The notes under the pieces: model-generated
Told to the model about the DNA's origin: nothing
Database searches by the model: none
What the model saw: the letters and a program-made list of their open reading frames with translations, nothing else
Translations under genes and position numbers: made by a program
Shown here: positions 60,527 through 64,000 of the stretch, one piece after another
How positions within the stretch are numbered: position 1 is the first letter of the stretch
How the letters are laid out: the number at the start of each line of letters is the position of its first letter
NCBI GenBank assembly: GCA_964352985.1
Contig: CAYGUK010000004.1
Location: 9,938 to 73,937, forward strand
Origin: CAYGUK01 sp964352985
GTDB lineage: Bacteria; Pseudomonadota; Gammaproteobacteria; JAHCLG01
Direction of reading: 5' to 3'
Length of the DNA stretch: 64,000 nt

Positions 60527-61228
60527 TTATACCAATGTTACAGTCTCATTATCAGGGACTAGCTTCCCATCTTGTAAATGAAAACATTGCTGCATATTAT
60601 TAGCTAATTGTTTATCATGAGTAACAATCACTAAACTTGTTTGCATGACTTCATTCAAGGTTAATAACGTTTCATAAACTTGTGATGCTGTTTTATTATC
60701 TAAGTTTCCAGTCGGTTCATCTGCTAAAATACAACTCGGTTCAGTGACCATAGCACGCACGATTGCGATACGCTGTTTTTCTCCGCCGGATAATTCAGCA
60801 GGTTTATGATTATATCTCGCACTTAATCCTACTTTTTCGATTAAAGTCATGGCTTTATCATACGCTATATTTTTTTTATAACCGGCGATTAATAAAGGCA
60901 TAGCTACATTTTCCAGTGCACTAAATTCGGGTAGCAAGTGATGAAACTGATAAACAAACCCTAAATATTTATTGCGTAAAATGCTGCGTTTTTTTTCACT
61001 ACTATGTGATAGGTCATTTCCACACAATAAAACACGACCTGATGTTGGTTTATCTAACCCCCCTAATAAATGCAAGAGTGTTGATTTACCCGCTCCTGAC
61101 GTCCCTAGAATCGCAATTCGAGCTTTTGCGGGAACTTGTAAATTAATTGATTTAAACACATCAACATGTAAACCACCTTCGAAAAATGATTTACTTAAAT
61201 TTTCACATTCGATAACAAAATCATTCAT
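60527..61228 (-). CDS. lolD: Lipoprotein-releasing ATPase LolD
   Basis: The ATPase of the LolCDE complex that releases outer-membrane lipoproteins from the inner membrane. It is 233 aa. Walker A GTSGAGKST, signature LSGGEKQR and Walker B ILADEPTGNLD are intact, and the MacB/LolD-type region VYQFHHLLPEFSALENVAMPL is present. It overlaps the upstream lolC-type gene by 8 bases. Confidence 0.95.
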   Translation of the reverse strand: MNDFVIECENLSKSFFEGGLHVDVFKSINLQVPAKARIAILGTSGAGKSTLLHLLGGLDKPTSGRVLLCGNDLSHSSEKKRSILRNKYLGFVYQFHHLLPEFSALENVAMPLLIAGYKKNIAYDKAMTLIEKVGLSARYNHKPAELSGGEKQRIAIVRAMVTEPSCILADEPTGNLDNKTASQVYETLLTLNEVMQTSLVIVTHDKQLANNMQQCFHLQDGKLVPDNETVTLV

Positions 61229-62474
61229 AGCGTAGCGCCTCTGCTGGTTGAGTTTTCGCCGCTCGCCAAGCAGGATATAACGTTGCCACTAAACTCATCA
61301 AAAATGCGATTAAACACACATGCATCACATCACTAAATTCAATTTTTGATGGCAAATAATTCACAAAATAAACACTCGATGCAAATAACTGAACATGGAA
61401 AAGTTTCTCTAGCCAATTGACAATCGATGTGACGTTTGAAGCTAATAATAAGCCACCACCTAATCCAACTAAAGTTCCCATCATTCCCACAATAAAACCT
61501 TGAAAAATAAATATGTGTAGAATATTTCGAGGTGTTGCACCTAGCGTTCTTAAGATAGCAATATCAGCTCTTTTGTCATTAACAACCATAACCAATGTTG
61601 ATACTAAATTAAATGCCGCTACCGCCACTATCAGTAGTAAAATAATAAACATCATTGTTTTTTCAAGACGAATGGCATCAAAAAAATTACCATAGGTTTG
61701 TGACCAATTTCGAATATCAAAATTTGCAGGCAATTCGTGTTGAAATGTTTTTGAAAGAATGGGGGCTAAGTATAGATCCGTCAATTTTAAACGGATCCCA
61801 GATACCGCATCACCCAAACGATATAATTTTTGCGCGTCATGAATATTAATAAAAGCAAGTTGACTATCAAAGGCAAAACCATTACCAATTTTAAAAATAC
61901 CTGCAACAGTAAATCGTTTATAAGTAGGCAATAAAGCTGCTGGCGTAAGTGTGGCTTGAGGTATCATCAACACGACTTTGTCACCGACGACAACACCTAA
62001 ATTATCAGCTAACTTATCACCTAAAATAATATCGAATTTTCCAGGTTTCAAATCATCTAGTGATCCCGAAACCATTTTAGAATTTACATCAGTCACTTTT
62101 TCTTCATATTTAGGTGCAATTCCTAAAACCCCCACCGCGTTAACGCCACCAACTTGACTTGTTAAAACACCTTGTCCACTGATAAATGGTGCGATGTCAG
62201 TAACTTGCTTATTTTCTTTTACTCTATCAGCAAGACTCTGCCAATTCGAAAGCGAGCCGCTCATTCCACTAATTGTCATTTGGCTTGCGATACCAAATAA
62301 GCGCGTTTTTATTTGCTGATCAAAACCATTCATTACTGATAAAACCGTAATTAACACCATAACACCTAAGGTAATTCCAACGATAGAAATCAGTGAGATA
62401 AAAGAAATAAAATGATTGCGTTTTTTTGCTCTGAGATATCTCATTGCGATAAATAATGTTAAGGGTTTTTGCAT
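61221..62474 (-). CDS. lolC: Lipoprotein-releasing permease LolC/LolE
   Basis: A 417-aa membrane subunit with four helices and a large periplasmic domain. The start at 62474 (MQKPLTLFIAMRYLRAKKRNHF) is the usual opening of LolC/E; 62555 would add a non-homologous leader. The N-terminal helix carries FISLISIVGITLGVMVLITV, and the C-terminal part FQGFIVGMMGTLVGLGGGLLL and YPAWRAAKTQPAEALRYE. Only one permease gene is here, so it may function as a LolF-type homodimer or have its partner elsewhere. Confidence 0.93.
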   Translation of the reverse strand: MQKPLTLFIAMRYLRAKKRNHFISFISLISIVGITLGVMVLITVLSVMNGFDQQIKTRLFGIASQMTISGMSGSLSNWQSLADRVKENKQVTDIAPFISGQGVLTSQVGGVNAVGVLGIAPKYEEKVTDVNSKMVSGSLDDLKPGKFDIILGDKLADNLGVVVGDKVVLMIPQATLTPAALLPTYKRFTVAGIFKIGNGFAFDSQLAFINIHDAQKLYRLGDAVSGIRLKLTDLYLAPILSKTFQHELPANFDIRNWSQTYGNFFDAIRLEKTMMFIILLLIVAVAAFNLVSTLVMVVNDKRADIAILRTLGATPRNILHIFIFQGFIVGMMGTLVGLGGGLLLASNVTSIVNWLEKLFHVQLFASSVYFVNYLPSKIEFSDVMHVCLIAFLMSLVATLYPAWRAAKTQPAEALRYE

Positions 62475-62746
62475 TGATTGAAACCTAATCCTTAATGTTC
62501 GGCGATAGCTTAGCATTGATATAAAATATGCACAAGCCATTCTAACATTAATCAATATTAATGTTTTGCAATACTAGCCAATCCCGCTATTTCAAGCTAG
62601 TTTTTCGTTCTACATTCATTCATGTAGATAGAATAAAGCTAACAATCTATTTTTGAATTTTCTAAAATAACAAACTCATGGAAAAGTATTGCGTTTAGCG
62701 ATGATAGTTAGGATACTATTAAATTTACTAGCTTTAAGGAAGAGCC

Positions 62747-63202
62747 ATGAAACTAGGCTTAAGTTTAATTATTTTATTATGGCTAAATATCACGACAATT
62801 TATGCTACACCTTGTAAGCAGCATGAATTTGTCGCCAATGGTGAAAAATGTGATATTTCAAATATCACTATTAATAATGATACTGAACAACTCATGTCAC
62901 TCGGCGTTGATTATCACATTTTTGTATTAAACAAACAGGGAAAAAACTGTTTTTACAGTGATGAAGATAATGATAAATGTAGCGGCCAAATCATCAATGC
63001 CTTTTTACTTAATACTAATACTAAATCTAATGTGCAAATCAATTTATCCGAAATTATCAACAATAAATTACCACCATCTATTAGTATCAAAGAAAGTTTC
63101 TCAATGCAATGCATCAAATACACAACCATAAATGAACCCAATTCAAAACAACCTTTTTATGGGTGTGAATGGCAAGAACTAAAATCTGGAGGATCACAAT
63201 GA
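62747..63202 (+). CDS. Small secreted Cys-containing protein, unknown
   Basis: A 151-aa protein with a signal peptide (MKLGLSLIILLWLNITTIYA/TP). The mature chain has six cysteines, enough for three disulfides, and otherwise no recognisable motif (QHEFVANGEKCDISNITINN, ESFSMQCIKYTTI). AAGGAAG precedes the ATG. Its stop overlaps the entericidin-like start by 4 bases (ATGA), so the two are translationally coupled. No family was recognised. Confidence 0.75.
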   Translation: MKLGLSLIILLWLNITTIYATPCKQHEFVANGEKCDISNITINNDTEQLMSLGVDYHIFVLNKQGKNCFYSDEDNDKCSGQIINAFLLNTNTKSNVQINLSEIINNKLPPSISIKESFSMQCIKYTTINEPNSKQPFYGCEWQELKSGGSQ

Positions 63203-63354
63203 AACGATTAATGTTAATTATGGCAAGCAGTATTTTCATTTTAACTAGTTTTGCACTCTCAGGTTGTAATACTGTGAGTGGTTTAGGTAAAGATGTGCAA
63301 GCGGGTGGTCATGCTTTAACACGTGCTGCAAATGAAGTAAAAGATGATCGGTAA
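63199..63354 (+). CDS. Entericidin A/B family lipoprotein
   Basis: A 51-aa lipoprotein. The signal MKRLMLIMASSIFILTSFALSGC ends in a lipobox (LSGC). The mature part NTVSGLGKDVQAGGHALTRA is the conserved entericidin sequence (NTxxGxGKDVxxGGxAL). In E. coli the paired EcnA/EcnB act as an antidote/toxin lipoprotein pair linked to stationary phase, but most single family members have unknown roles. GGAGG precedes the ATG at 63199; the ORF start at 63169 is rejected. Confidence 0.9.
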   Translation: MKRLMLIMASSIFILTSFALSGCNTVSGLGKDVQAGGHALTRAANEVKDDR

Positions 63355-63364
63355 TTAATTACCG
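63349..63364. repeat. Perfect 16-bp palindrome at the entericidin end
   Basis: CGGTAATT and AATTACCG form a gapless palindrome that includes the stop codon. A run of eight T lies about 10 bases further at 63374-63382. It may be a weak terminator or a protein-binding site between convergent genes. Confidence 0.4.
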
Positions 63365-63384
63365 CCTCCATGACTTTTTTTTGC

Positions 63385-63433
63385 CAGTCATCAATACCAA
63401 GATCAGTCATTAATACCAAGATCAGTCATTAAT
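63385..63433. repeat. 19-bp tandem repeat at the 3' end of the KaiB-like gene
   Basis: Units 63385-63403 (CAGTCATCAATACCAAGAT) and 63404-63422 (CAGTCATTAATACCAAGAT) differ at one base, and a partial third copy (CAGTCATTAAT) runs 63423-63433. As 19 is not a multiple of three, the extra unit shifts the frame and creates the stop at 63403. Confidence 0.9.
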
Positions 63434-63675
63434 TGCTTTTTGTCATCCATGTTGCAGACAATTTTTATTACAGGTTGTGGCAACAGTTTTATTAACGTTG
63501 GAGTGACGATAATACAATCTTGTTTGGCTTGTTTTTCGTTAGCTAAGATGTCAATAGTCTGGATGAAATATCTGTTTTTCCCGATAGTAGCAGAAAAGAA
63601 TTTTCGTAAATCTTGTTCAAGTTGAATACCAAAAGCACCTGATACATATAGTTTAAATTGAAAATCAAATTTCAC
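63403..63675 (-). CDS. KaiB-like thioredoxin-fold protein, C-terminus shortened
   Basis: A 90-aa protein matching the KaiB domain: FKLYVSGAF at the first strand, QTIDILANEKQAKQDCIIVTPTLIKLLPQP VIKIV as in cyanobacterial KaiB ([29 protein letters not shown]). Outside cyanobacteria such proteins occur with KaiC in Legionella and others, with stress or unclear roles. No kaiC is visible. The start is GTG with a weak ribosome site. Without one 19-bp repeat unit the frame would continue GIDDWQKKVMEAVINYR, so the natural C-terminus appears lost. An IS element begins about 55 bases upstream and may have removed its promoter. Confidence 0.8.
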   Translation of the reverse strand: MKFDFQFKLYVSGAFGIQLEQDLRKFFSATIGKNRYFIQTIDILANEKQAKQDCIIVTPTLIKLLPQPVIKIVCNMDDKKQLMTDLGIND

Positions 63676-63730
63676 AGCGCACTCACTTTATAAACTTAGT
63701 CATAAATTAATGATTTATTTTCTATTAGAC

Positions 63731-64000
63731 TAGGGGCTGTTGACAATTCACATTGGCAACCACAAGTATCCGCATGCCAACGCCACCATTGATTCGTAAT
63801 TTCGTCCCAATTTATCATACCGCGTTGCGATAGCGCGAAAATGCTTCAGTCTCGCAAAAACATTTTCAACCAAATGACGCAATTTATAAAGCCCCCAATC
63901 CATGTCATCATTTCCAATTTTCGAATTACTTTTTCTTGGAATAATTGGCTCAGAGCCTTCATGGCGAATTTGTTCGCGCAACTCTTCACTGTCATAGCCC
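63731..64000 (-). mobile_element. One end of an IS5-like insertion sequence
   Basis: The transposase end and the sequence TAGGGGCTGTTGACAATT just beyond its stop mark one end of an IS5-family element, likely the IS427 group. The CTAG at 63730-63733 could contain the target duplication. The other end is outside the window, so the terminal repeat cannot be confirmed. Confidence 0.65.
63748..64000 (-). CDS. IS5-family transposase, C-terminal part (cut by window edge)
   Basis: The last 83 residues of a DDE transposase, open to the window edge (GYDSEELREQIRHEGSEPII). The segment YKLRHLVENVFARLKHFRAI contains the third catalytic residue (Glu) in the IS4/IS5 pattern YxxRHLVENxFxxLKxFRxIATRYDK. The frame has no defect in the visible part. 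It is read towards the KaiB-like gene, so read-through from the transposase could still express that gene. Confidence 0.85.
   Translation of the reverse strand, partial: GYDSEELREQIRHEGSEPIIPRKSNSKIGNDDMDWGLYKLRHLVENVFARLKHFRAIATRYDKLGRNYESMVALACGYLWLPM

Noticed and set aside
63169..63198. Longer N-terminus of the entericidin-like protein
   Set aside because: It would add ten residues before the signal peptide and place the start inside the previous gene without a ribosome site; GGAGG fits the start at 63199.
63385..63433. Direct repeats as a CRISPR array
   Set aside because: The units are 19 bp, directly adjacent without spacers, and overlap a coding end; this is a tandem duplication.

Overview
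The window is low-GC bacterial chromosome and reads as a gammaproteobacterium. The evidence is the cluster mltD / gloB-yafS-rnhA-dnaQ in the same gene neighbourhood as in E. coli, together with gyrA-serC, minCDE, lolCD, an 828-aa FadE-type acyl-CoA dehydrogenase, DUF1189, DUF3301 and PpiD. AT-rich codon use, a secreted protein joining chromatin-reader-like barrels to ankyrin repeats, a periplasmic Cu/Zn superoxide dismutase, a lone KaiB-like protein and pseudogenes suggest a host-associated Legionellales-like organism (Legionella/Coxiella/Berkiella type). The exact taxon is inference. No rRNA, tRNA or CRISPR array was seen.

Layout. 1-4.1 kb: a cut-off unknown gene, then gyrA-serC (minus). 4.3-7.5 kb: the secreted Tudor-knot/ankyrin protein, sodC, a lipoprotein and an acidic conserved protein. 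7.5-12.1 kb: fadD, diverging from minC-minD-minE-mscS. 12.1-13.3 kb: a broken CZB-domain gene and small proteins. 13.3-19.4 kb: fadE, then nhaA-DUF1189 and a divergent CPA1 Na+/H+ antiporter. 19.4-23.7 kb: the dnaQ/rnhA/yafS and gloB/mltD block. 23.7-28.2 kb: an MFS transporter, a stand-alone Fis-type helix-turn-helix protein, a DUF547 protein and a degenerate EAL protein. 27.7-36.5 kb: a peptide ABC transporter operon (binding protein, two permeases, DUF3999 protein, double ATPase) ending in a TraF-like S26 peptidase. 36.5-38.5 kb: ppiD. 38.6-53.1 kb: a flagellar block with pomAB-type stators, a FliS-like chaperone, flgBCDEFGHIJKL and a divergent fliK. 53.1-62.5 kb: msrB, an RMF-like membrane protein, a phosphodiester glycosidase-like protein, a YkuD_2 protein, a thioesterase, comEC and lolCD. 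62.7-64 kb: an unknown secreted protein overlapping an entericidin-type lipoprotein, a KaiB-like gene, and the end of an IS5-like element.

The flagellar block is the most coherent system. It holds the complete rod, hook and hook-filament junction series in one minus-strand operon. Three sequences fit a sigma-28 (FliA) promoter with exactly 11 bases between the boxes: before flgB, before fliK and before fliS-motA-motB. The flgB promoter lies so close to the start codon that the mRNA would be almost leaderless. The stators resemble Vibrio PomAB, so Na+ drive is plausible, and two Na+/H+ antiporters are encoded in the same window.

The most unusual items are the secreted four-barrel/ankyrin protein, the KaiB-like gene whose C-terminus is altered by a 19-bp tandem duplication beside an insertion sequence, the operon linking a peptide transporter to DUF3999 and a TraF-like peptidase lacking the expected serine, the CZB pseudogene with TGA at its zinc cysteine, an EAL protein without its metal-binding DD pair, and a GyrA with Glu82-Gly83 in the quinolone-resistance region.
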